From an uncultured Salinimicrobium sp. (GTDB lineage Bacteria; Bacteroidota; Bacteroidia; Flavobacteriales; Flavobacteriaceae), in assembly GCA_946887075.1 (NCBI GenBank), contig CAMPKA010000005.1, positions 62,001 to 126,000 on the forward strand: a DNA stretch of 64,000 bases, written 5' to 3'. The position numbers and the translations under genes were made by a program. Below the pieces are notes generated by a model. The model made no database searches. It was not told the DNA's origin and saw only the letters and a list, made by a program, of their open reading frames with translations. This document shows positions 51,740 through 59,989 of the stretch, piece after piece. The first letter of the stretch is position 1. Each line of letters opens with the position of its first letter.

Positions 51740-52624
51740 ATGCCTGCTTCGCGATCTGTCGAGGAGGTCATCGCAGCTCATGAAGCCTCGGGAAAATACT
51801 TTTCAGTCAATGGGATCAAAACCTTCGTTCTTCGGGCAGGCCGGGGAGAGGCGGTTTTCTGTATTCATGGAGTCCCGACTTCTTCCTTTCTTTACCGGAA
51901 GGTTATCACTTCCTTGTCCAGAAGAGGTTACCGGGGAATCTGTGTAGACCTCCCTGGTTTCGGGTTGAGTGAAAGACCCTCAGATTTCGATTACACCTTC
52001 CGCGGCTATGCCACATTTCTTCATGAGGCCACAAGGGCACTGAGGCTTCGTAAATTTCATCTGGTAGTTCATGACATTGGCGGTCCGATCGGCTTTGCTC
52101 TTGCAGCCATGCATCCTGATCGGATTCTGTCCCTGACTATCCTCAATACCTGGATTGACGTCGTCAATTTCAAAAAGCCAGCAGTGATGAAGCCCTTTGA
52201 CCAAAAAATTTTAGGACAGGCGGAGCTCAAACTCATCACGCATCTTACCTGGCCGGTGATGTTCCGGACCATGGGGGTGTCGACTTCCAAAATACCTCTT
52301 GAGGAGATCAATGCTTATGTTGATCTTCTTAAACGGGAGGATAATGGAAAGGCCTTTCTCCGGGTAATGAGAAGTTACGACCGCTCCCCCGAATTCCGGG
52401 AGCTTTGCTACCGCGCCGTTCAAAAGGTTCCATACCCGGTTCAGGCCATTTGGGGAGAGAAGGATCCTGCGCTGACCTGGCAAACCTATGGTAAAGAAAT
52501 CCGGCAAGCAGCAGGTCTTAAAGAGGTCAGCCTTCTGCCGGCCAAACATTTTCTCCAGGAGGAAGTATGGCTTGCCCTGAGCGATAAGATTGTAGAACTC
52601 GCCCAGGGAGCTCATCAGGTTTAA
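51740..52624 (+). CDS. Alpha/beta hydrolase, haloalkane-dehalogenase/epoxide-hydrolase-like
   Basis: 294 residues. Oxyanion region CIHGVPTSSFLYRKVI, nucleophile elbow VVHDIGGPIGFALA with Asp where lipases have Ser, acid IWGEKDPALTW and catalytic His in LPAKHFLQEE. An Asp nucleophile points to haloalkane dehalogenase, epoxide hydrolase or fluoroacetate dehalogenase chemistry; the two halide-stabilising Trp are not evident, so epoxide or ester hydrolysis is equally possible. ATG is directly after the DJ-1 stop, so translation is coupled. Convergent with the SDR gene. Confidence 0.88.
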   Translation: MPASRSVEEVIAAHEASGKYFSVNGIKTFVLRAGRGEAVFCIHGVPTSSFLYRKVITSLSRRGYRGICVDLPGFGLSERPSDFDYTFRGYATFLHEATRALRLRKFHLVVHDIGGPIGFALAAMHPDRILSLTILNTWIDVVNFKKPAVMKPFDQKILGQAELKLITHLTWPVMFRTMGVSTSKIPLEEINAYVDLLKREDNGKAFLRVMRSYDRSPEFRELCYRAVQKVPYPVQAIWGEKDPALTWQTYGKEIRQAAGLKEVSLLPAKHFLQEEVWLALSDKIVELAQGAHQV

Positions 52625-52627
52625 CTT

Positions 52628-53347
52628 TTATTTTTTTGGAGGAGTAGTGGGCCGGATCTCGATTTTACTCGGTAGAGCCCGCTGATTCATTCTCAGAAGA
52701 TCGATTACCAGTTCTCCGATATCCTCTTTCTGTATTTTCCAGGCGTCCTTCTGTGAAGGTTCGTGGTCGTTAAAATAAGTTGCCACGGAACCAGGCATTA
52801 TGGTAGTGACCTTGATTCCATAATCCCTCAGATCCAGCATAGCTGCCTGGGTGAATCCAGTAACTCCGAATTTGCTCGCGTTATAGGCACTCCCACCTGC
52901 GAAGAAATTTGTTCCCGCCAGGCTGGAAATGGTGATGAGATAACCCTTTGAGCGCTTGAGAGCTGGAATAGCTGCCTTCACCGTATAGAAAACCCCCGAA
53001 AGATTGGTGTCGATGGTCTGCTGCCATTGCTCGATGGTCAGATCCTCGACGGAACCGAAATGTCCTATCCCAGCGTTGGCTATCACGATGTCGAGTTGGC
53101 CCCACTTTTCAAGAATGTCATTGGTTGCCTTTTCGATTTGATTAAAATCACGGACATCCACTTCCATGCCGATGACTTCTCCTGCATAATTTGAAGAGAT
53201 TTCTGCAGCAGCCTTTTCCGCTTCTTCTCCATGGCGACTGCTGATGGCCACCTTCACTCCTGCCCTGGCCAGTTCAACTGCCACTCCGTATCCTATTCCC
53301 TTGCTGCCTCCCGTGATGAAGGCAACCTTATTTCCTAGTTGTTCCAT
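52628..53347 (-). CDS. Short-chain dehydrogenase/reductase
   Basis: 239 residues from the ATG at 53347; the frame begins nine codons earlier. Classical SDR: NAD(P) site TGGSKGIGYG, VIANAGIGHFG, catalytic ISSLAG and YNASKFGVTG (YxxxK). Rossmann-fold oxidoreductase of unspecified substrate. Three bases past the convergent hydrolase stop. The motif SSRHG in the second strand suggests NADP preference. Confidence 0.9.
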   Translation of the reverse strand: MEQLGNKVAFITGGSKGIGYGVAVELARAGVKVAISSRHGEEAEKAAAEISSNYAGEVIGMEVDVRDFNQIEKATNDILEKWGQLDIVIANAGIGHFGSVEDLTIEQWQQTIDTNLSGVFYTVKAAIPALKRSKGYLITISSLAGTNFFAGGSAYNASKFGVTGFTQAAMLDLRDYGIKVTTIMPGSVATYFNDHEPSQKDAWKIQKEDIGELVIDLLRMNQRALPSKIEIRPTTPPKK

Positions 53348-53521
53348 TCTGGTTTTTTTCAGGTTTCTTTCCAAACGAAGTTAAGCATCGGCAGGCGGAA
53401 AAAAAGGTAACTCCTGTTTAAGACTTTGTTAATTCCCGGTCCTGCCGGATTCCGGTATTTTCGATACCATTTCCGGGAAAAAATCTGGTCTGCAGGTGCA
53501 CAAAAAACTGAAAGATTAAAT

Positions 53522-53529
53522 TACCTTTG
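53522..53529 (+). promoter_or_regulatory. -7 box of the 53607 gene
   Basis: TACCTTTG fits TAnnTTTG. It implies a leader of about 70 bases before the TTG start. Confidence 0.45.
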
Positions 53530-53606
53530 CACATTTCCTGACCGAAACGGCCCTTGAGGCAGAATCCTGCAGGAGATATGTGATGTAAATTTTAAAAGTA
53601 ACAGCA

Positions 53607-53981
53607 TTGGAAAATCCTAAAGCCCAGAAACTACTTAACAAAATTCAGCGCGATCTGATGCGCAACGGAATTATAACCAATACCATTGTTGAAGACCTGA
53701 AGGAACTTCGTCCTTATGCTGTTGAGGAAAAGAATCCGGTTTTGGCCAAGGCGATCCGTCTGACTTACGAGCACATCGAGACCTATGGCACATTTGATAT
53801 TCCGATTCCCGAAGATGAGCCTCTGGAAGAGGCAGAAGGTGGACAAAATCAGGACAATGCTGATCCAGTAGAAAGTCTTGACTATCTGCTGTCCCTGATG
53901 GCGGAAGCCAGGAACAGACTCAACAGGGAGGAGATCCGGGAATACAATGAGAGCCTGATCGCTTACGCAGAAGAAAATTGA
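53607..53981 (+). CDS. Conserved flavobacterial protein of unknown function
   Basis: 124 residues starting with TTG; no ATG lies between the upstream stop and the conserved beginning ENPKAQKLLNKIQRDLMRNG, and the first ATG is at about residue 18. Two helical parts (1-60 and 90-124) flank an acidic linker rich in Glu/Asp/Gln (PEDEPLEEAEGGQNQDNAD). No known domain, no signal peptide. It may share a transcript with the membrane protein 41 bases later. Confidence 0.75.
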   Translation: MENPKAQKLLNKIQRDLMRNGIITNTIVEDLKELRPYAVEEKNPVLAKAIRLTYEHIETYGTFDIPIPEDEPLEEAEGGQNQDNADPVESLDYLLSLMAEARNRLNREEIREYNESLIAYAEEN

Positions 53982-54022
53982 TCCATCCCTGGCGCGATGT
54001 TTGAAGGTGAGGCTGATTAACT

Positions 54023-54655
54023 ATGGAGAAGAAAATGAGTAAAAAGGGAGCCGTTCTGAACAAGAAACCCCGTTGGAAGCTTTTACACCAGTACTACAGC
54101 TATACCGGATTCTATAAATTCGTTGGCGCAAGCCTGAAAAAGGCGATCCTTCCGATCGTCCTTTTTATCGTGGCCCTTCTGCTGGTGAACCAGTACGTGA
54201 TCAATATCAATGGTCTGCTTGTCACTGTTACAGAAACCTATTCCAGAACAGGGATCCTGGGTGTTTTTCTTACTTCTGAGTCCCTGCTGGGACTGGTGCC
54301 TCCGGAGCTTTTCATCGCCTGGGCAGGAAAATCAGCTGCTCCTATCCTGAATCTGAGCCTGCTTGCGCTGATGTCTTATCTAGGGGGGATCATCTCCTAC
54401 TGGATCGGCAAAGGAATCACGATGATTCCCACTGTCCACGACGCCCTAGAGAACAAAATGTCCAAGCACATCAAAAACACAGAGAAATGGGGTGGTTTTT
54501 TGATCGTGGTCGGTGCCTTGTTACCGATCCCGTTTTCGATGACCAGCATTGCGGCAGGAATCATCAATTACAGCTTTCGGCTTTACCTGCTTTTTGGTCT
54601 GCTTCGCTTTGTCCGCTTCTACGGGTATGCCCTGGTCATCTTCAAAATCGTCTGA
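54023..54655 (+). CDS. VTT/DedA-like membrane protein
   Basis: 210 residues. Basic N-terminus (MEKKMSKKGAVLNKKPRWK), then about five hydrophobic segments, with ILGVFLTSESLLGLVPPELF, YLGGIISYWIGKG and GGFLIVVGALLPIPFSMTSI, which follow the pattern of the SNARE-associated/VTT family. Distinct from the 236-residue VTT protein at 43526. Likely a lipid or small-molecule carrier; unproven. Confidence 0.75.
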   Translation: MEKKMSKKGAVLNKKPRWKLLHQYYSYTGFYKFVGASLKKAILPIVLFIVALLLVNQYVININGLLVTVTETYSRTGILGVFLTSESLLGLVPPELFIAWAGKSAAPILNLSLLALMSYLGGIISYWIGKGITMIPTVHDALENKMSKHIKNTEKWGGFLIVVGALLPIPFSMTSIAAGIINYSFRLYLLFGLLRFVRFYGYALVIFKIV

Positions 54656-54684
54656 AGTACTTCCCTAAAATCGGATTAAAAGCC

Positions 54685-54707
54685 TATTTTTGAAGTCCTA
54701 GCAGGAC
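54685..54707 (+). promoter_or_regulatory. -7 box and inverted repeat before the CDF gene
   Basis: TATTTTTG at 54685-54692, followed by GTCCT-AGC-AGGAC at 54695-54707, directly at the predicted start of transcription and six bases before the ATG at 54713. The repeat could be a metal-regulator operator or a short leader hairpin. Confidence 0.45.
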
Positions 54708-54712
54708 TCTTT

Positions 54713-55588
54713 ATGGGGCATCATCACGATCATCATCATGCCGGAAAAAATCTGAAACTTGCCTTTTTCCTAAATGCGGGTTTCACTGTCCTTGAACTTA
54801 TAGGGGGGGTCTATGTCAATAGCGTGGCGATCATTTCAGATGCGATCCACGATCTTGGAGATACGCTTTCCCTGGGCACTTCCTGGTACCTCCAGAAGAA
54901 GTCCCGGCAGAGTCGTGATGCACAGTTCTCCTTCGGCTATAAGCGGTTTTCCCTGTTAGGGGCACTGATCAACTGCGTGGTCCTTATTACAGGTTCCCTC
55001 TATGTCATCTACGAAGCGGTGAGGAGGCTATTGGAACCGGAGCATTCGGATGCCCAGGGAATGATGTTGTTTGCTTTAGTCGGAATCGCAGTGAACGGCT
55101 TCGCTGCCTATAAGCTGTCTTCCGGGAAGAGTATGAATGAAAAAGTGGTATCCTGGCACCTCTTCGAGGATGTGCTTGGCTGGGTAGCGGTCCTGATCGT
55201 CGGAATCGTACTGTACTTCAGGGATATTCACTGGCTTGATCCTGCTCTTTCCCTGTTGATCACGCTTTATATTTTATATAATGTCTTCAAAAGATTGCGG
55301 GATACACTCTTCATTTTCCTTCAGGGGGTACCCAAGGATATCGATTTGGAAACTTTACAGGAAAAGCTCCTGGAAGTGCATAACGTCGCCTCCCTGCACC
55401 ATACCCATGTCTGGTCTCTTGAGGGAACAGATCATGTTTTTACTTCCCATGTAAAGCTCCGGAATATCAGCAGCTTTCAGCAACTCCTGGACGTAAAGCA
55501 CGAGGTAAAGCAAATCCTGGCCGGATATAAGTTCGACCACTATACCATTGAGGTGGAACTTGATGAGGAGACCTGTGATCTGATGTAA
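54713..55588 (+). CDS. Cation diffusion facilitator (CzcD/ZitB-type)
   Basis: 291 residues. Starts with a His-rich metal tail (MGHHHDHHHAGKN), six membrane segments, with DAIHDLGDTLSLG in TM2 and HLFEDVLGWVAVL in TM5 as the intramembrane Zn/Cd/Co site (HxxxD type). The cytoplasmic C-terminal domain HNVASLHHTHVWSLEGTDHV supplies more His ligands. Exports divalent metal out of the cytosol against the proton gradient. ATG follows the -7 box by 20 bases. Confidence 0.93.
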   Translation: MGHHHDHHHAGKNLKLAFFLNAGFTVLELIGGVYVNSVAIISDAIHDLGDTLSLGTSWYLQKKSRQSRDAQFSFGYKRFSLLGALINCVVLITGSLYVIYEAVRRLLEPEHSDAQGMMLFALVGIAVNGFAAYKLSSGKSMNEKVVSWHLFEDVLGWVAVLIVGIVLYFRDIHWLDPALSLLITLYILYNVFKRLRDTLFIFLQGVPKDIDLETLQEKLLEVHNVASLHHTHVWSLEGTDHVFTSHVKLRNISSFQQLLDVKHEVKQILAGYKFDHYTIEVELDEETCDLM

Positions 55589-55589
55589 T

Positions 55590-56702
55590 CTACCGGATTC
55601 TGTTGAACCGGATGCCGAGTTCTCTTTCGAGTTGCCCCAGTTTCTTAAGTTCATATTTATTTACCAGGGCAAGAGAGATACCCCTGTTTCCTGCCCTGGC
55701 GGTGCGCCCGCTTCTATGGGTGTAGTAATCCGTCTGGTCCGGGAGTTCATAGTGGATGACAAATGCAAGCTGTGCCACGTCGATACCTCTGGCTGCCACA
55801 TCGGTCGAAACCAGGAGCCTGATATTTTCTTTCTGAAAAGCGCGCATCACCTTATCCCGATCCTTCTGAAGGAGATCTCCCTCAAGAAGTCCGGCATTGA
55901 AATCCCTGCTTTCCAAAAGGGAAGTCAACTTACGGGCTGTGGCCTTTGTCCGTGTGAAAATGATCCCCCTCTTCTTACCCATTGATTTGAGGAAGTAGCT
56001 CAGGGTATCGAATTTTTCCCGGTCCTCCACCGGAATATACTGATGGACTATGTTGCTATTGACGGTTTCACCTTTGTCGATTTGAATCCGCCGGGCATCT
56101 GGTCCGAGGTACTTTTCAATGATCTGATTAAGATCTTTAGGGATAGTCGCTGAGAAAAGCCAGGTGTTTCTTTGCCGGTTTCGTAGCGCATCCAGGATGG
56201 CAGTGAGTTCTTTTTTGAAGCCCAGGCTCAGCATTTCGTCCGCCTCATCCAAAACCACTATCCTTACTTCGGACAAATCGACCGCTTTCTTCTGGACCAG
56301 GTCCAGCAATCGACCTGGGGTGGCCACGATTACATGCGTCGGCCGTTTCAGACGCTTTATCTGAAGATCGATTTTTTCCCCTCCATATACTGCTTCTGTA
56401 AAGATCTTCTCGGTGTATTTTGTGAACCGAAATAACTGTTTGGCCACCTGTTGACCCAGCTCCCTGGTAGGAGTCAGCACCAATGCCTGCACAGCTTTGT
56501 GATCAGGATCGATATGGGTCAGGATCGGAAGTCCAAAAGCTGCCGTTTTCCCCGTTCCCGTCTGTGCCTGGCCTATAAAATTGATGTTTCCTTCCATCAG
56601 GACCGGAATCGCTTCTTCCTGGATTCTGGTGGGCTGCGTAATTCCAAGTTCCCCTAAACCTCTGATCAGCTCCTGTGATACTCCTAATTCCTCAAAAGTC
56701 AT
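55590..56702 (-). CDS. DEAD-box RNA helicase
   Basis: 370 residues, no C-terminal extension, so a minimal DEAD-box core. Q motif GITQPTRIQEEAI, AQTGTGKTAAF (I), TPTRELGQQ (Ia), VLDEADEML (II), FSATIPKDLN (III), RGIDVAQLAFVIHYELP (V), HRSGRTARAGNRG (VI). Unwinds short RNA duplexes in ribosome assembly or mRNA decay. Two bases from the convergent CDF gene. Confidence 0.94.
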   Translation of the reverse strand: MTFEELGVSQELIRGLGELGITQPTRIQEEAIPVLMEGNINFIGQAQTGTGKTAAFGLPILTHIDPDHKAVQALVLTPTRELGQQVAKQLFRFTKYTEKIFTEAVYGGEKIDLQIKRLKRPTHVIVATPGRLLDLVQKKAVDLSEVRIVVLDEADEMLSLGFKKELTAILDALRNRQRNTWLFSATIPKDLNQIIEKYLGPDARRIQIDKGETVNSNIVHQYIPVEDREKFDTLSYFLKSMGKKRGIIFTRTKATARKLTSLLESRDFNAGLLEGDLLQKDRDKVMRAFQKENIRLLVSTDVAARGIDVAQLAFVIHYELPDQTDYYTHRSGRTARAGNRGISLALVNKYELKKLGQLERELGIRFNRIR

Positions 56703-56789
56703 CCTTTCTTTAATTTTAGGGCGAAGGTAAGTCTTTGTTCCCGGGATGTGGTTTTACGGCGGATTATTTTTACATCAAATGCCACTTGT

Positions 56790-56810
56790 TAAACTCAAGC
56801 TAAACTCAAG
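56790..56810. repeat. Tandem repeat TAAACTCAAG x2
   Basis: TAAACTCAAG occurs at 56790-56799 and 56801-56810, one helical turn apart, in the region between the DEAD-box helicase and the Pmp3-type gene. A CTTG just before it makes inverted pairs with CAAG. Spacing of 11 bases suits two molecules of a DNA-binding protein on one face. Confidence 0.4.
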
Positions 56811-56875
56811 GCTTTAAGATTTTCTTCTAACGGATTATCAGTAAATTGGTATATCAACCAATAAATCAAAAAGAT

Positions 56876-57019
56876 ATGTTGACCATCATTTTGAATATTC
56901 TATTACCACCGTTAGCAGTATATCTAAACCACGGAATCGGGATGACCCTGCTGATTAGCATTCTTTTGACGATGCTCGGTTGGTTACCAGGAGTGATTCA
57001 TGCCTTTATAGTGAACTGA
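56876..57019 (+). CDS. YqaE/Pmp3 family membrane peptide
   Basis: 47 residues, ATG at 56876, TGA at 57017-57019. Two hydrophobic helices with the family pattern LPPLAVYLNHGIG between them and the ending GWLPGVIHAFIVN, close to the Pmp3 consensus of PPLAVxxxxG and PGxIHAxxI. Pmp3/YqaE peptides sit in the plasma membrane and protect membrane potential under salt, cold or drying stress. It is too short for most gene callers. No -7 consensus is sure; TAAATTGG lies about 25 bases upstream. Confidence 0.8.
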   Translation: MLTIILNILLPPLAVYLNHGIGMTLLISILLTMLGWLPGVIHAFIVN

Positions 57020-57029
57020 TGCAAACCAT

Positions 57030-57126
57030 AACTGTCTAAAATATGATCTTCAATACCCCGGACGCTTCTACAGTCCAGTGGGGTTCAGAATTTGAATTGG
57101 CCTCTAAGTTAATATTTTAGACAGTT
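57030..57126. repeat. 15-bp inverted repeat enclosing 67 bases
   Basis: AACTGTCTAAAATAT (57030-57044) and ATATTTTAGACAGTT (57112-57126) are exact reverse complements. The right arm covers the galE stop codon (57117-57119). The 97-base unit looks like a small MITE or an IS remnant, but no target-site duplication is visible; it could also be a long-range terminator stem shared by the Pmp3-type gene and galE. Confidence 0.45.
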
Positions 57127-58154
57127 CTTTCCTTTTCTTCCAGATGTTGTTGCCATTTCCAGGCGGTTGCCATAGCATCCTCGATATCATACTCTGCCTT
57201 CCACTTGAGCACTTCGTTAGCTTTTGTGGTGTCAGCATATGCTGCGGTAATATCTCCTGCCCTTCTCCCGACAACCCGGTACGGGAGCTTCTTTCCAGAG
57301 ACTTTTTCAAAAGCTTTGATCGCTTCGAGAACTGAGTTTCCTTTTCCGGTACCCAGGTTAAAGACCTCGTAGTTCTCCGATTGTTCTCCACTCAAGAGCC
57401 TTTCCAGGGCCACCACATGAGCTCTGGCCAGATCCATCACATGGATGTAGTCCCGAATACATGTGCCATCAGGGGTGGGATAGTCATTCCCGAAGACGGA
57501 GAGGACCTCCCTTTTTCCGGAAGCGGTCTGGGTGATGAAAGGAACGAGGTTCTGTGGGGTTCCTATGGGAAGCTCTCCGATGTGGGCGCTGGGATGGGCT
57601 CCAATCGGATTGAAATACCTCAGGGAGATCGCCCTGAACCTGGGATCGGCAGTGGTGAGATCTGAGATGATCTCCTCTCCGATCTGTTTCGTATTCCCAT
57701 AGGGGGATTCCGCCTTTTTTATAGGGGCATCCTCCGAGATCGGCAGCTTATCAGCCTGTCCGTATACGGTGCAGGAGGAACTAAAAATAAATTTAGGTGC
57801 CTCCTGTTCTCCGAGTTGCTGCAGGAGATAGATAAGGGAATTCAGGTTGTTCTCGTAGTATAGCAGCGGGTTTTCCACACTTTCCCCTACCGCCTTTGAA
57901 GCTGCAAAATGAATCACCCCCTCGATATCGGGATGCTTTTCAAAAAAGCTTCTTACGGCTGCCTTGTCCCGCAGGTCAACGTTTTCAAACTCCGGGGAGA
58001 TCCGGGTAATCCGGGTAATCCCGCCCAGGACGTCCAGGGATGAGTTGGAAAGGTTATCCAGGATGACGACGTCATAGCTGCGTTCCTGAAGGGCCACTAC
58101 GGTGTGGGATCCGATAAAACCCAACCCTCCGGTGACCAGAATTTTTTTATTCAT
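57117..58154 (-). CDS. galE: UDP-glucose 4-epimerase
   Basis: 345 residues. Extended SDR: NAD site GGLGFIGSHT, FSSSCTVYGQ with Ser/Thr, and the catalytic YGNTKQIGEEI (YxxxK). Converts UDP-glucose and UDP-galactose for envelope polysaccharide or galactose use. Ends within the right arm of the inverted repeat at 57112-57126, so the last residues (KERTV) may have been set by that element. Confidence 0.94.
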   Translation of the reverse strand: MNKKILVTGGLGFIGSHTVVALQERSYDVVILDNLSNSSLDVLGGITRITRISPEFENVDLRDKAAVRSFFEKHPDIEGVIHFAASKAVGESVENPLLYYENNLNSLIYLLQQLGEQEAPKFIFSSSCTVYGQADKLPISEDAPIKKAESPYGNTKQIGEEIISDLTTADPRFRAISLRYFNPIGAHPSAHIGELPIGTPQNLVPFITQTASGKREVLSVFGNDYPTPDGTCIRDYIHVMDLARAHVVALERLLSGEQSENYEVFNLGTGKGNSVLEAIKAFEKVSGKKLPYRVVGRRAGDITAAYADTTKANEVLKWKAEYDIEDAMATAWKWQQHLEEKERTV

Positions 58155-58314
58155 TGCTGCTGATTATTCGATTCTGACGCAAATTAAGGAATTGGAAACT
58201 TTATACCGTCCTTCGGAGAGAATAATCCGGACCTTCGGGTTACACACAAAAGAACCACCTCCACAGGTGTGGTAAAAAAGATGGTTCCCCGGAAGTGCTT
58301 CGCGAAGAAAGCGG

Positions 58315-58322
58315 TATATTTG
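58315..58322 (+). promoter_or_regulatory. -7 box of the DUF3817-mscS pair
   Basis: TATATTTG fits TAnnTTTG, 25 bases before the ATG at 58347, and rules out the longer open frame from 58269. Confidence 0.5.
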
Positions 58323-58346
58323 CAGCGTGAAAAACCGTATTGCATT

Positions 58347-58631
58347 ATGTCTTTAGATCATCGCGTTAAAGCCTTCAGGATCATCAGTTTCCTTGAAGCC
58401 ATTTCCTTTCTCGTCCTATTGCTTATCGCCATGCCGCTCAAGTATATCTGGCATGAGCCCTTCATGGTGGAAACGGTCGGGATGGCCCATGGCGTTCTTT
58501 TTATAGCCTATATCCTCGGTGCCCTGATTTTGTTTCGCCCCCTGGGTTGGGATTTGAGAACCTTTGGGATCGTCTGCCTGAGTTCCGTGCTTCCCCTAGG
58601 GCCGTTTTACGTGGAGAAAAAGTATCTCTAG
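58347..58631 (+). CDS. DUF3817 membrane protein
   Basis: 94 residues from the ATG at 58347. Three helices with the DUF3817 pattern: RIISFLEAISFLVLLLIAMPLKY, VGMAHGVLFIAYILG (MAHGVLF is typical), and a last segment ending FYVEKKYL. Integral-membrane family of unknown role. Three bases before the MscS gene, so probably one operon. Confidence 0.87.
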   Translation: MSLDHRVKAFRIISFLEAISFLVLLLIAMPLKYIWHEPFMVETVGMAHGVLFIAYILGALILFRPLGWDLRTFGIVCLSSVLPLGPFYVEKKYL

Positions 58632-58634
58632 GGA

Positions 58635-59930
58635 ATGCGGGAAGAAATCAGGGATATCAGTACTTACTTCGCGGATTATCTCCTTGCACAGGAGATGAAT
58701 CCGGATATGGCGTATTTCTTCAATCTGATTCTCAACGTTTTGGTAGTGGGGGCGCTTTGGATCCTGCTTCACTTTCTCACCAAGAAGATCATTCTTAAGA
58801 GTTTCAAAGCTTTTACAAACCGGACTAAGACGACTTTCGATGATTTCCTGGTCAAGAGCAATTTTCCCAGGTATGTCAGTAACATACTTCCCCTCCTGCT
58901 GCTGATCTTTACTGTACCCATAGTATTTGAGGAATACCCACAGGTACTGGGAGTACTGGAGTCTCTGATAGACATCTTCATCATTTTTCTGTGCGTGCTG
59001 ATTTGCAGGAGTCTTTTGCGCAGCACAACGAATTTCATGAAGATGCATGAGCGGTTTAATGACAAACCCATCGAGAGCTACACTCAGGTCCTGATGATCA
59101 TCTTCTGGGGAATCGGATTTGTACTGGCTTTTTCCGAGATCACGGATCGGTCCATCGAAGGCTTTCTGATCTCCCTCGGGGCGGCCTCGGCGGTTATCCT
59201 GTTTATCTTCAAGGATACGATCCTCGGATTTGTAGCCTCCATACAGGTGTCGGTCAATGACATCGTACGCATCGGAGACTGGATTACCTTCAGCAAGTAT
59301 GGGGCTGACGGATTCGTAACGGAAATCAACCTGGCCACTGTCCGGGTACAGAACTGGGACAAGACCTATACGACGATCCCCACCTACAGCCTGATCTCGG
59401 AATCCTTTCATAACTGGCGCGGAATGCTTGAATCACCCGGGAGAAGAATCAAGAGGTCGATCTTCATCAAACAGAGCTCAGTGAGGTTTATTACAAGTGA
59501 AGATCTGGAGCGGTTCTCGCGGTTCAGCCTGATCGCGCCCTACCTGGAACAGAGACAGAAAGAGATCGACCAGTACAATGCCACCCATAAGTTTGACCGC
59601 TCTACAGTCATCAATGGAAGAAACCAGACGAACCTGGGCATTTTCAGAAAATATGTCGATGCCTACCTCCATGCCCATCCCCTGATCAGCAAGGAACTCT
59701 TTGTGATGGCTCGCCTTCTGAGTCCCACTACTGAGGGAATTCCACTAGAGATCTACTGTTTCAGCAGTGACAAACGCTGGGCCTACCATGAGGAGATCAA
59801 CGCAGATATATTTGAGCATCTCATCGCAGCCCTGCCCTATTTTGATCTTAAGATCTTTGAATCCCCTTCTGGCGACGACATTGCAAAGGCCATTGCAGGC
59901 CTTCAGCAGCAAGGTAAAGCAACTAATTAA
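58635..59930 (+). CDS. MscS-family mechanosensitive channel
   Basis: 431 residues. Three to four N-terminal helices and the MscS core: AASAVILFIFKDTILGFVASIQ (TM3/pore and start of the beta domain), VNDIVRIGDWITF, GADGFVTEINLATVRVQNWD and PTYSLISESFHNWRGM. The long C-terminal domain of about 150 residues resembles the YbdG/YnaI-type variants more than E. coli MscS. Opens on membrane stretch. Second gene after DUF3817. Confidence 0.92.
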   Translation: MREEIRDISTYFADYLLAQEMNPDMAYFFNLILNVLVVGALWILLHFLTKKIILKSFKAFTNRTKTTFDDFLVKSNFPRYVSNILPLLLLIFTVPIVFEEYPQVLGVLESLIDIFIIFLCVLICRSLLRSTTNFMKMHERFNDKPIESYTQVLMIIFWGIGFVLAFSEITDRSIEGFLISLGAASAVILFIFKDTILGFVASIQVSVNDIVRIGDWITFSKYGADGFVTEINLATVRVQNWDKTYTTIPTYSLISESFHNWRGMLESPGRRIKRSIFIKQSSVRFITSEDLERFSRFSLIAPYLEQRQKEIDQYNATHKFDRSTVINGRNQTNLGIFRKYVDAYLHAHPLISKELFVMARLLSPTTEGIPLEIYCFSSDKRWAYHEEINADIFEHLIAALPYFDLKIFESPSGDDIAKAIAGLQQQGKATN

Positions 59931-59989
59931 AAGAACCGGATGTCTGTCCCAGAAATGAGTATCTTCATCCCCTTCAGCCTTTACAACTG

